Shown here in pieces: positions 1 to 5,532 of a stretch of DNA of 5,532 bases (position 1 is its first letter; each line of letters opens with the position of its first letter). Position numbers and translations under genes: made by a program. The DNA is taken from NCBI GenBank assembly GCA_002499945.1, contig DKYP01000087.1, forward strand, positions 10,419-15,950, written 5' to 3'. The DNA comes from Lachnoclostridium sp. UBA7097. GTDB lineage: Bacteria; Bacillota; Clostridia; Lachnospirales; Lachnospiraceae. The notes beneath the pieces are model-generated. The model was not told where the DNA came from, searched no databases, and was given only the letters and a program-made list of their open reading frames with translations.

Positions 1-42
1 GTACAAGTAGTACCAGTACAAATAGCATATTTTAATAAATTT

Positions 43-56
43 TGTATTTAAATACA
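43..56. promoter_or_regulatory. 14-bp perfect palindrome, possible operator
   Basis: TGTATTTAAATACA is a perfect inverted repeat with no spacer, ending 17 nt before the chosen dapL start codon. Its position just upstream of the ribosome binding site and its TGTA...TACA arms fit a dimeric repressor operator overlapping the promoter or transcription start. AT-rich sequence makes chance palindromes more likely, and I cannot match it to a named regulator, so this is only a candidate site. Confidence 0.3.
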
Positions 57-60
57 TGAA

Positions 61-66
61 AGGTGG
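61..66 (+). promoter_or_regulatory. Ribosome binding site of dapL
   Basis: AGGTGG lies 7 nt before the ATG at 74 and decides the start. The in-frame ATG at 56 would put this Shine-Dalgarno inside the coding region, and it lacks one of its own. Confidence 0.75.
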
Positions 67-73
67 TTATAAA

Positions 74-1306
74 ATGTTTAAAATTAATGACAATTATCTT
101 AAGTTACCAGGAAGTTATTTATTTTCTACAATAGGAAAGAAGGTTGCAGCATACAGTGAGGCAAACCCGGAAAAGGCAGGTAATATTATACGCCTTGGGA
201 TTGGTGATGTAACCCTTCCGCTTTCAAAGGCTGTTATTGAAAGGCTTCACAGTGCGGTAGATGAGATGTCAAAGAAAGAAACATTTAAAGGATATGCGCC
301 AGACCTTGGGTATGAATTTTTACGTACAGCAATTTCTGAAAATGATTATAAAAACCGTGGGTGTGATATTGCAGCAGATGAAATATTTATAAGTGATGGT
401 GCAAAAAGCGATTCAGGAAATATAGGCGACATTTTTGCACAGGACAATAAAATTGCAGTATGTGACCCCGTTTATCCTGTATATATTGATACTAATGCAA
501 TGGCAGGACGTACAGGTGTTTATGACCCGGCTACAGAGAAATGGTCAGATGTAATATATATGCCTTGTACAAGGGAAAATAATTTCTGTCCTGAAACACC
601 AGAGGAAACACCAGATATAATTTATCTTTGCTTCCCAAATAACCCTACAGGCACCACAATAACAAAAGAGCAGCTCCAGGTGTGGGTTGATTACGCATTA
701 AAAGAAGGCGCAGTTATTATTTATGATGCTGCATATGAAGCATATATTTCAACACCTGGCGTGCCACATTCCATTTATGAATGTGAAGGGGCTAAGGCTT
801 GTGCTATTGAACTTAGGAGTTTTTCTAAAAATGCAGGCTTTACAGGCACACGCCTTGGATTTACTGTTATCCCTAAAGAATTAAAAAGCGGGGATGTGAC
901 ACTCCACAGCTTATGGGCAAGACGCCACGGTACTAAGTTTAATGGTGCACCTTATATTATACAGGCAGCAGGTGCAGCAGTTTATACAGAAGAAGGAAAG
1001 AAGCAGACAGCAGAACAGATTGCATATTATATGAATAATGCAGGTATTATAAGGGAAGGGCTTAAGTCGGCAGGATATGAAGTATATGGCGGCACAGATG
1101 CACCTTATATCTGGCTTAAGACACCAGATAATATGAGTTCATGGGAATTTTTTGATTACCTTCTGGAGAACCTGAATATTGTAGGTACACCGGGTTCAGG
1201 TTTTGGACCTAGTGGTGAAGGCTATTTCAGGCTGACAGCATTTGGAAGCCTTGAAAATACAAAGAAAGCAATGGAACGAATAAAAGCAGGTGATGCAAAT
1301 ATATGA
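74..1306 (+). CDS. dapL: LL-diaminopimelate aminotransferase (DapL)
   Basis: This is a 410-residue PLP-dependent fold-type I (class I/II) aminotransferase. DapL transfers the amino group of glutamate to tetrahydrodipicolinate, giving LL-2,6-diaminopimelate in one cytosolic step and bypassing the succinylase or acetylase branches of lysine and cell-wall synthesis. The N-terminal LPGSYLFSTIGKK and IIRLGIGDVTLPL segments, the SDGAKSDSGNI block near residues 105-115 and the C-terminal TPGSGFGPSGEGYFRLTAFG block are typical of DapL rather than of generic aspartate aminotransferases. Cofactor residues are visible: NNPTG at 189-193, D218 and Y221 in YDAAYEAY, and the Schiff-base lysine K252 in SFSKNAGFTGTR. 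R386 in GYFRLTAFG is the expected substrate-carboxylate arginine. Length is normal for the family (about 400-415). The start at 74 is chosen for its Shine-Dalgarno; an in-frame ATG at 56 would add six residues. Its stop overlaps the next start as ATGA, implying translational coupling. A biochemical assay would be needed to exclude a related transaminase activity. Confidence 0.94.
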   Translation: MFKINDNYLKLPGSYLFSTIGKKVAAYSEANPEKAGNIIRLGIGDVTLPLSKAVIERLHSAVDEMSKKETFKGYAPDLGYEFLRTAISENDYKNRGCDIAADEIFISDGAKSDSGNIGDIFAQDNKIAVCDPVYPVYIDTNAMAGRTGVYDPATEKWSDVIYMPCTRENNFCPETPEETPDIIYLCFPNNPTGTTITKEQLQVWVDYALKEGAVIIYDAAYEAYISTPGVPHSIYECEGAKACAIELRSFSKNAGFTGTRLGFTVIPKELKSGDVTLHSLWARRHGTKFNGAPYIIQAAGAAVYTEEGKKQTAEQIAYYMNNAGIIREGLKSAGYEVYGGTDAPYIWLKTPDNMSSWEFFDYLLENLNIVGTPGSGFGPSGEGYFRLTAFGSLENTKKAMERIKAGDANI

Positions 1307-2235
1307 GGAAATTAACTAACAGGATTTTATGTGCAGCCCTTATAGCAGGTATTTTAACAGGGGCGGCGGCACTGCCTGCAAAGGCGGATGCCGTTCCGGG
1401 TGAAGATACAAAATATGAAAAATACATTTCATTTGGTGCAGATTTAAAGCCTGGCGAGAAAACTTCTGTTTTAAATATATTCGGTATTACAGAGGCAGGA
1501 CTTGCAGATTATAAGACAATAGAAGTTACTAATAAAGATGAACATGATTACCTTGATGAATATCTTGATTCATCAGTTATTGGCACAAGGGCGCTCTCAT
1601 CAGTAATGATTGTAAAAACTGAAGAGGGAAGCGGTATTACTGTATCAACTAACAATATAAATTACTGTACATCAGGCATGTATTGCAATGCACTGGTAAC
1701 AGCAGGCATGAGCGATGCGAAAGTTACAGTTGCTGCACCGTTTAATATTTCCGGCACTTCTGCACTTGTGGGTGCAATGAAAGCATACTCCGTAATGACA
1801 GGGGAGGATATATCTGAAACCACAATGGATACAGCAACAGACGAGCTTGTAACAACAGCAGAGGTTGCAGAAAGCATTGGTGACAATGATAAAGTAGTAC
1901 AGCTTGTAGCTGCTGCCAAGCAGAAAATTTTTGAAGAAGAACTTTCATCAGAAAGTGATATAAAAGATGCAGTTGAATCATCAGCAGAAGCCCTTAAAAT
2001 AGATATAAAACAGGAAGATATTGATAAACTTACAGCAATGCTTAAAAAAGTTTCGGAAGTTGATATAGATGTAGATGCTATAAAAGAACAGGCATCAGAG
2101 ATTTATAACAAGCTTAAAGATGCAGGGATTGACTTTAGCCAGGTTGATACAAAAGGGCTTGCAGAAAAAGTTGGTGATTTTTTTGCAAATATTTTTAATG
2201 CAATAAAGGATTTCTTTAGCGGGCTGTTTGGTTAA
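1303..2235 (+). CDS. Exported DUF1002 (YpuA-like) protein
   Basis: This 310-residue protein matches the DUF1002 family, which includes Bacillus subtilis YpuA; no biochemical function is established. Residues 1-30 form a Sec-type signal peptide: positive start (R2, K3, R7), hydrophobic core at about 8-24, and AKA or ADA cleavage sites near 28-30. C10 is not in a lipobox, so it does not look like a lipoprotein. The family-like core runs roughly 38-170, including VIGTRALSSVMI (92-103), an NINYCTSGMYCNAL stretch with C122 and C128, and VAAPFNISGTSALVGAMKAY (143-162). The remainder is acidic and helical (about 170-290), ending in a Phe-rich amphipathic segment, GDFFANIFNAIKDFFSGLFG at 291-310. The mature protein therefore probably sits at the outer face of the membrane or in the wall; this is inference. 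The start overlaps the dapL stop by ATGA with AGGTGAT 8 nt upstream (1288-1294). gatC follows after 22 nt with no terminator between. Family assignment rests on recalled motifs. Confidence 0.85.
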   Translation: MRKLTNRILCAALIAGILTGAAALPAKADAVPGEDTKYEKYISFGADLKPGEKTSVLNIFGITEAGLADYKTIEVTNKDEHDYLDEYLDSSVIGTRALSSVMIVKTEEGSGITVSTNNINYCTSGMYCNALVTAGMSDAKVTVAAPFNISGTSALVGAMKAYSVMTGEDISETTMDTATDELVTTAEVAESIGDNDKVVQLVAAAKQKIFEEELSSESDIKDAVESSAEALKIDIKQEDIDKLTAMLKKVSEVDIDVDAIKEQASEIYNKLKDAGIDFSQVDTKGLAEKVGDFFANIFNAIKDFFSGLFG

Positions 2236-2246
2236 ATCCAGATTAC

Positions 2247-2254
2247 AGGAGGGG
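2247..2254 (+). promoter_or_regulatory. Ribosome binding site of gatC
   Basis: AGGAGGGG is a near-consensus Shine-Dalgarno ending 3 nt before the ATG at 2258 (its AGGAGG core ends 5 nt before). It decides the start against an in-frame TTG at 2228, which would overlap the end of the DUF1002 gene and add ten residues lying before the conserved GatC N-terminus. Confidence 0.85.
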
Positions 2255-2257
2255 AAT

Positions 2258-2551
2258 ATGGCAAATATTATTTCAGATGAAACTATTGAGTATGTAGGTA
2301 TACTTGCAAAGCTTGAACTGGACAGTGAAGAAAAGGAACAGGCAAAAAAGGATATGGGCAGGATGCTTGATTATATAGACAAGCTTAATGAACTGGATAC
2401 AGAGGGCGTAGAGCCTATGTCGCATATTTTCCCGGTTAACAATGTATTCAGGGAAGATGAAGTGCGTAATGGTGATGGCAGGGAAATTACACTTGCTAAT
2501 GCACCTGAAAGGAAAGAGGACTGCTTTGTAGTTCCTAAAACCATAGTGTGA
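2258..2551 (+). CDS. gatC: Asp/Glu-tRNA(Asn/Gln) amidotransferase subunit C (GatC)
   Basis: GatC is the small structural subunit of the GatCAB complex. It wraps around the GatA-GatB interface and stabilises GatA; it has no active site of its own. The 97-residue product has the usual family length (about 95-100). It begins with the helical part, containing ISDETIEYVGILAKLELDSE and a DMGRMLDYIDKLNELDTEGVEP stretch spread over residues 5-53. The extended tail follows, with MSHIFPVNNVFREDEV (54-69) and the final NAPERKEDCFVVPKTI (81-96) seen in nearly all bacterial GatC proteins. It is the first gene of the gatCAB order that is standard in Firmicutes, 32 nt before gatA, which is consistent with coordinated production of the three subunits. 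Nothing is missing or unusual. Confidence 0.96.
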   Translation: MANIISDETIEYVGILAKLELDSEEKEQAKKDMGRMLDYIDKLNELDTEGVEPMSHIFPVNNVFREDEVRNGDGREITLANAPERKEDCFVVPKTIV

Positions 2552-2573
2552 AATGTATATTGTGTAATGTAAT

Positions 2574-2578
2574 GGAGG
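2574..2578 (+). promoter_or_regulatory. Ribosome binding site of gatA
   Basis: GGAGG ends 5 nt before the ATG at 2584 and fixes this start. Two in-frame upstream candidates are less likely: the GTG at 2548, which overlaps the gatC stop, has no Shine-Dalgarno, and the ATG at 2572 runs into the GGAGG itself. Confidence 0.8.
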
Positions 2579-2583
2579 AAAAG

Positions 2584-4047
2584 ATGTCTTTAATGAGTTT
2601 GACGGCCGTAAGGCTTGGAGAAAAAATAAAGAATAGAGAAGTATCTGTACTTGAAGCGGTCCAGGCTGCGCTTGATGCCATAGAGGCAAAGGAAGCAGAG
2701 GTGGGCAGTTTTGTTACTGTTGACAGGGAAGGTGCATTAAAGAGGGCAGCAGAAGTACAGGAATTAATTGATAAAGGGGAGATTGAAAGCCCTGTTGCCG
2801 GTGTACCTGTTGCAGTAAAGGACAATATGTGCACAAAGGGATTACTTACAACATGCAGTTCTAAAATACTTGGAAATTATATACCAATGTATACAGCGGA
2901 GGCAGTCCTTAACCTTGAAAAAGCAGGTGCTGTAATTGTTGGCAAGACAAATATGGATGAGTTTGCAATGGGAAGCACTACTGAAACATCTGCTTTTGGT
3001 GCAACAAAGAATCCATGGAATACAGGGCATGTGCCAGGAGGCTCATCAGGAGGCTCATGTGCAGCTGTAGCGGCGGAGGAGTGCCCTTATGCACTTGGTT
3101 CTGATACAGGCGGCTCTATAAGGCAGCCAAGCGCTTTCTGCGGCGTTACGGGCATAAAGCCTACGTATGGCACGGTTTCACGTTACGGGCTTATAGCGTA
3201 TGGTTCATCACTTGACCAGATAGGCCCGGTTGCAAAGGATGTTACTGACTGTGCAACTATACTAGAGATAATTTCATCATATGACAGTAAGGATTCCACA
3301 TCTGTTAAAAGAGAGGATTATAATTTTACATCTGCACTTACTGATGATGTAAAGGGTATGAAAATAGGCATTCCGTCAGACTATTTTGGCGAAGGGCTTG
3401 ATGGTGAGGTAAAAGAGGCAGTCCTTAATGCGGCAAAGGAACTTGAAAAGAAGGGCGCAGTTATTGAAGAATTTAACTTAAGCCTTGTTGACTATGCAAT
3501 CCCTGCATATTATATAATTGCCTGTGCAGAAGCAAGTTCAAACCTTGCAAGGTTTGATGGTGTAAAGTATGGATACCGCACAGAAAATTACAACGGGCTG
3601 CACAATATGTATAAAAAGACACGTTCAGAGGGCTTCGGGGCAGAAGTTAAGAGAAGGATTATGCTTGGCTCATTTGTACTTAGTTCTGGTTATTATGATG
3701 CATATTATATAAAGGCACTTAAAACAAAAGCACTTATAAAAAAGGCATTTGACAAGGCATTTGAAAAATATGATGTAATACTTGGCCCTGCTGCACCGTC
3801 TACAGCACCAGAACTTGGGCAGAGTTTAAGCGACCCGCTTAAAATGTACCTTGGTGATATTTATACAATTTCAGCCAACCTTGCAGGGCTTCCAGGAATA
3901 ACTGTGCCTTGTGGCATAAGCAGCAAAAAGCTTCCTATAGGCCTGCAGTTACTTGGCAACTGTTTTAAGGAGAAAAATATAATACGTGCAGCATATACAT
4001 TTGAGCAGACAAGGGAATATGTACACAGCCCGCTTTGCATAAGCTGA
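2584..4047 (+). CDS. gatA: Asp/Glu-tRNA(Asn/Gln) amidotransferase subunit A (GatA)
   Basis: GatA is the amidase subunit of GatCAB. It hydrolyses glutamine and sends the ammonia through an internal channel to GatB, which uses it to amidate Glu-tRNA(Gln) or Asp-tRNA(Asn). The 487-residue product is full length and belongs to the amidase signature family. The Ser-cisSer-Lys catalytic triad is complete: K79 in VAVKDNM, S154 in PGGSSGGS and the nucleophile S178 in GSDTGGSIRQP. These fall at the same numbers I recall for Staphylococcus aureus GatA. Other family blocks are TKGLLTTCSSKIL (about 85-97), KTNMDEFAMGSTTETSAFG, KPTYGTVSRYGLIAYGSSLDQIGP (about 192-215) and the C-terminal LPIGLQLLGNCF. The TGA stop lies within the left arm of the hairpin that fills the gap to gatB. 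Amidation of both tRNA types or only one depends on whether the genome has GlnRS and AsnRS, which is not visible here. Confidence 0.98.
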   Translation: MSLMSLTAVRLGEKIKNREVSVLEAVQAALDAIEAKEAEVGSFVTVDREGALKRAAEVQELIDKGEIESPVAGVPVAVKDNMCTKGLLTTCSSKILGNYIPMYTAEAVLNLEKAGAVIVGKTNMDEFAMGSTTETSAFGATKNPWNTGHVPGGSSGGSCAAVAAEECPYALGSDTGGSIRQPSAFCGVTGIKPTYGTVSRYGLIAYGSSLDQIGPVAKDVTDCATILEIISSYDSKDSTSVKREDYNFTSALTDDVKGMKIGIPSDYFGEGLDGEVKEAVLNAAKELEKKGAVIEEFNLSLVDYAIPAYYIIACAEASSNLARFDGVKYGYRTENYNGLHNMYKKTRSEGFGAEVKRRIMLGSFVLSSGYYDAYYIKALKTKALIKKAFDKAFEKYDVILGPAAPSTAPELGQSLSDPLKMYLGDIYTISANLAGLPGITVPCGISSKKLPIGLQLLGNCFKEKNIIRAAYTFEQTREYVHSPLCIS

Positions 4048-4102
4048 AAAATGATTGCAGGACAGCAGAAAACGCAGTCTGGCAATCATTATGGTTTCAG
4101 CT
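4042..4102 (+). other. Long bulged hairpin between gatA and gatB
   Basis: The arms AGCTGAAA (4042-4049) and TTTCAGCT (4095-4102) pair perfectly over 8 bp. They stack on AATGATTGC (4050-4058) with GCAATCATT (4082-4090), 9 bp, separated only by a 4-nt right-hand bulge, ATGG (4091-4094). Beyond an A-G mismatch, GGAC (4060-4063) can pair with GTCT (4077-4080) including one G-U pair, leaving a 13-nt loop. The gatA stop codon (4045-4047) lies in the left arm. No T-run follows the stem, and the gatB Shine-Dalgarno starts 9 nt later, so a conventional terminator is unlikely. An mRNA stability, processing or translation-tuning element, or a copy of a dispersed palindromic repeat, would fit better. The base pairing is seen directly; any function is inference. 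Confidence 0.7.
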
Positions 4103-4110
4103 AGAAAAAT

Positions 4111-4115
4111 GGAGG
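4111..4115 (+). promoter_or_regulatory. Ribosome binding site of gatB
   Basis: GGAGG lies 8 nt before the ATG at 4124, just outside the base of the intergenic hairpin, so folding of that hairpin could leave it exposed. Confidence 0.8.
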
Positions 4116-4123
4116 TTTTATTA

Positions 4124-5532
4124 ATGAAACAGTATGAAACAGTTATCGGACTTGAAGTGCATGTAGAGCTTGCAACTAAGACTAAAATCTTCTGTTCGTG
4201 CCCTACAGAGTTCGGTGGTGCACCAAATTCACATACATGCCCTGTCTGTACAGGCATGCCAGGTTCACTTCCTGTCCTTAATAAAAAAGTAGTTGAATAT
4301 GCCGTGGCCGTAGGGCTTGCTACTAACTGTAAAATTACACAGAACTGCAAGTTTGACCGCAAGAATTATTTTTATCCTGACAACCCGCAGAATTACCAGA
4401 TATCACAGCTTTATTACCCAATATGCCGGGACGGGGGCATTGAAATTACAACAGAAGATGGCGGCACAAAGACTATAGGGATACATGAAATCCATATGGA
4501 AGAAGATGCCGGGAAATTGGTACATGATGAATGGGGCGAAAATTCACTTGTAGATTTTAACCGTTCAGGTGTCCCGCTTATTGAAATTGTTTCAGAGCCT
4601 GATATGCGTTCAGCGGACGAGGTAATAGCATACCTTGATAAACTGCGCCTTATTATACAGTATCTTGGGGCGTCTGACTGCAAACTCCAGGAAGGTTCAA
4701 TGCGTGCAGATGTAAACCTTTCTATAAGGGAGGCTGGCACAAAAGAGTTTGGCACACGTACAGAGATGAAAAACTTAAACTCATTTAAAGCCATTGCACG
4801 TGCCATTGAGGCAGAGAAAGAGCGCCAGATTGATATAATTGAATCAGGCGGCAAAGTAGTACAGGAAACAAGACGCTGGGATGATAACAAAGAGTACTCA
4901 TATGCAATGCGTTCAAAAGAAGATGCACAGGATTACCGCTATTTCCCAGAACCTGACCTTGTGCCGGTTGTTATAAGTGATGAATGGCTAGAAGAAATAA
5001 GGACAGCACAGCCAGAATTCAGGGAGGAAAAGATTAAGAGGTATAAAGAAGAATATAAAATACCAGAATATGATGCACAGATTATCACAGGCAATAAACA
5101 CCTTGCGGATATTTTCGAGGAAACAACAGCTATCTGCAATAATCCTAAAAAGGTGTCAAACTGGCTTATGGTGGAAACAATGCGCCTTATGAAAGAGAAT
5201 GGCATAGAGCCTGAACAGTTAAAGTTTTCTCCAGAAAACCTTGCTAAATTAATAAACCTTGCAGAATCAAGGGTAGTAAACAGCCAGACTGCCAAAGAAG
5301 TATTTGAGAAGATATTTAATGATAATATTGACCCTGAAAAATATGTTGAAGAGAACGGGCTTAAGACAGTATCAGATGACGGGGCATTAAGGGAAGTTGT
5401 AAAGAAGGTTATTGAAGAAAACCCGCAGCCTGTAGAGGATTACCATAATGGCAAGAAAAAGGCAATGGGCTTTTTAACCGGGCAGATAATGAAAGAAATG
5501 AAAGGAAAGGCTGACCCTGCAAAGGCAAATGA
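4124..5532 (+). CDS. gatB: Asp/Glu-tRNA(Asn/Gln) amidotransferase subunit B (GatB), 3' end cut by window
   Basis: GatB binds the misacylated tRNA and, using ATP and Mg2+, phosphorylates the glutamyl or aspartyl side chain and amidates it with ammonia delivered from GatA. The frame is open from the ATG at 4124 to the window edge: 469 complete codons plus two bases. GatB proteins are usually about 475-480 residues, so only some ten residues and the stop are missing; the TGA at 5530-5532 is out of frame. The N-terminus has ETVIGLEVHVEL (5-16), then a four-cysteine zinc site of the CxC...CxxC type (C24, C26, C39, C42). The kinase/transamidase cradle follows, with FYPDNPQNYQISQ (83-95), HEIHMEEDAGKL (121-132), VDFNRSGVPLIEIVSEPD (143-160) and GSMRADVNLSI (191-201). 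H13, the 124-128 acidic cluster and E154 are the presumed metal-binding positions by family analogy. The helical and YqeY-like tail domains begin at about residue 300-317 and end with MGFLTGQIMKEMKGKADP. No frameshift is present. Confidence 0.97.
   Translation, partial: MKQYETVIGLEVHVELATKTKIFCSCPTEFGGAPNSHTCPVCTGMPGSLPVLNKKVVEYAVAVGLATNCKITQNCKFDRKNYFYPDNPQNYQISQLYYPICRDGGIEITTEDGGTKTIGIHEIHMEEDAGKLVHDEWGENSLVDFNRSGVPLIEIVSEPDMRSADEVIAYLDKLRLIIQYLGASDCKLQEGSMRADVNLSIREAGTKEFGTRTEMKNLNSFKAIARAIEAEKERQIDIIESGGKVVQETRRWDDNKEYSYAMRSKEDAQDYRYFPEPDLVPVVISDEWLEEIRTAQPEFREEKIKRYKEEYKIPEYDAQIITGNKHLADIFEETTAICNNPKKVSNWLMVETMRLMKENGIEPEQLKFSPENLAKLINLAESRVVNSQTAKEVFEKIFNDNIDPEKYVEENGLKTVSDDGALREVVKKVIEENPQPVEDYHNGKKKAMGFLTGQIMKEMKGKADPAKAN

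Larger units (their letters stand above)
1..73 (+). other. AT-rich leader upstream of dapL
   Basis: This short stretch precedes the first gene and is strongly AT-rich after about position 20. It contains three closely spaced GTAC tetramers (1-4, 10-13, 16-19) and a 14-bp palindrome at 43-56. I could not find a convincing -35/-10 pair: TATTTT (29-34) and TATTTA (46-51) resemble -10 boxes, but nothing like TTGACA sits 16-18 nt upstream of either. Frames 1 and 3 stay open from the window edge to stops at 49-51 and 33-35, so the 3' end of an upstream gene could lie here, but the fragments are too short to recognise. Confidence 0.4.

Noticed and set aside
1..51. The 3' end of an upstream protein gene, read as frame 1 to TAA at 49-51 or frame 3 to TAA at 33-35.
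   Set aside because: Only 10-16 residues are visible, neither fragment is recognisable and the two frames compete, so no coding call can be supported.
1303..1392. The DUF1002 product as a lipoprotein because of a cysteine (C10) in its N-terminal hydrophobic region.
   Set aside because: C10 lies within the start of the hydrophobic core rather than after it, and no L-[AS]-[GA]-C lipobox is present; AxA cleavage near residues 28-30 fits a standard signal peptide.
2548..2583. GTG at 2548 as the gatA start, overlapping the gatC stop as GTGA and adding MKCILCNVMEEK.
   Set aside because: No Shine-Dalgarno precedes it, the added residues are not part of GatA, and starting at 2584 places the catalytic residues at the family's usual numbers (K79, S154, S178).
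4042..4110. The gatA-gatB hairpin as a rho-independent terminator.
   Set aside because: The stem is AT-rich at its base and is followed by CTAGAAAAATGG, not a T-run; the gatB ribosome binding site follows at once.
4414..4890. A 158-codon open frame on the minus strand, plus other antisense frames at 4939-5295, 2273-2689 and 3949-4362.
   Set aside because: All lie opposite clearly conserved GatA, GatB or GatC coding sequence, show no recognisable protein motif and have the low-complexity Ser/Leu/Phe-rich composition typical of shadow frames.
5530..5532. TGA at the very end of the window as the gatB stop.
   Set aside because: It is out of frame: gatB codons fall at 5528-5530 (AAT) and 5531 onward (GA-), so the gene continues past the edge.

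Overview
The window reads as a chromosomal segment from a low-GC, anaerobic Firmicute, most likely a Lachnospiraceae-type clostridium. Three things suggest this. The first is the AT-leaning codon use, with frequent ATA for Ile, AGG for Arg and CTT for Leu. The second is strong AGGAGG-type ribosome binding sites. The third is the gene content: an LL-diaminopimelate aminotransferase, a secreted DUF1002 protein and the glutamyl-tRNA(Gln) amidotransferase genes. The taxonomic placement is inference from style and content, not from a search.

All five genes lie on the + strand and are tightly packed. Positions 1-73 are an AT-rich leader with a 14-bp perfect palindrome. Then come dapL (74-1306), a DUF1002/YpuA-like exported protein (1303-2235, overlapping dapL by ATGA), gatC (2258-2551), gatA (2584-4047) and gatB (4124 to the window edge, cut about ten residues before its expected end). 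Gaps inside the cluster are -4, 22, 32 and 76 nt, and none contains a convincing rho-independent terminator, so one polycistronic transcript is the simplest reading. The 76-nt gatA-gatB gap holds a long imperfect hairpin that starts inside the gatA stop codon region.

Two jobs are represented. DapL makes LL-2,6-diaminopimelate for lysine and peptidoglycan by the one-step aminotransferase route. GatCAB converts misacylated Glu-tRNA(Gln) (and, in many bacteria, Asp-tRNA(Asn)) to the correct amide form. The DUF1002 protein has no established function; it carries a signal peptide and a Phe-rich amphipathic C-terminus, so it probably works at or outside the membrane. Catalytic residues of DapL and GatA are intact, as are the conserved motifs of GatB. 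I see no mobile element, CRISPR array, RNA gene or defence system, and no clearly new biological system. The points most worth a second look are the gatA-gatB hairpin, the coupling of the exported DUF1002 gene to dapL, and that protein's C-terminal tail.
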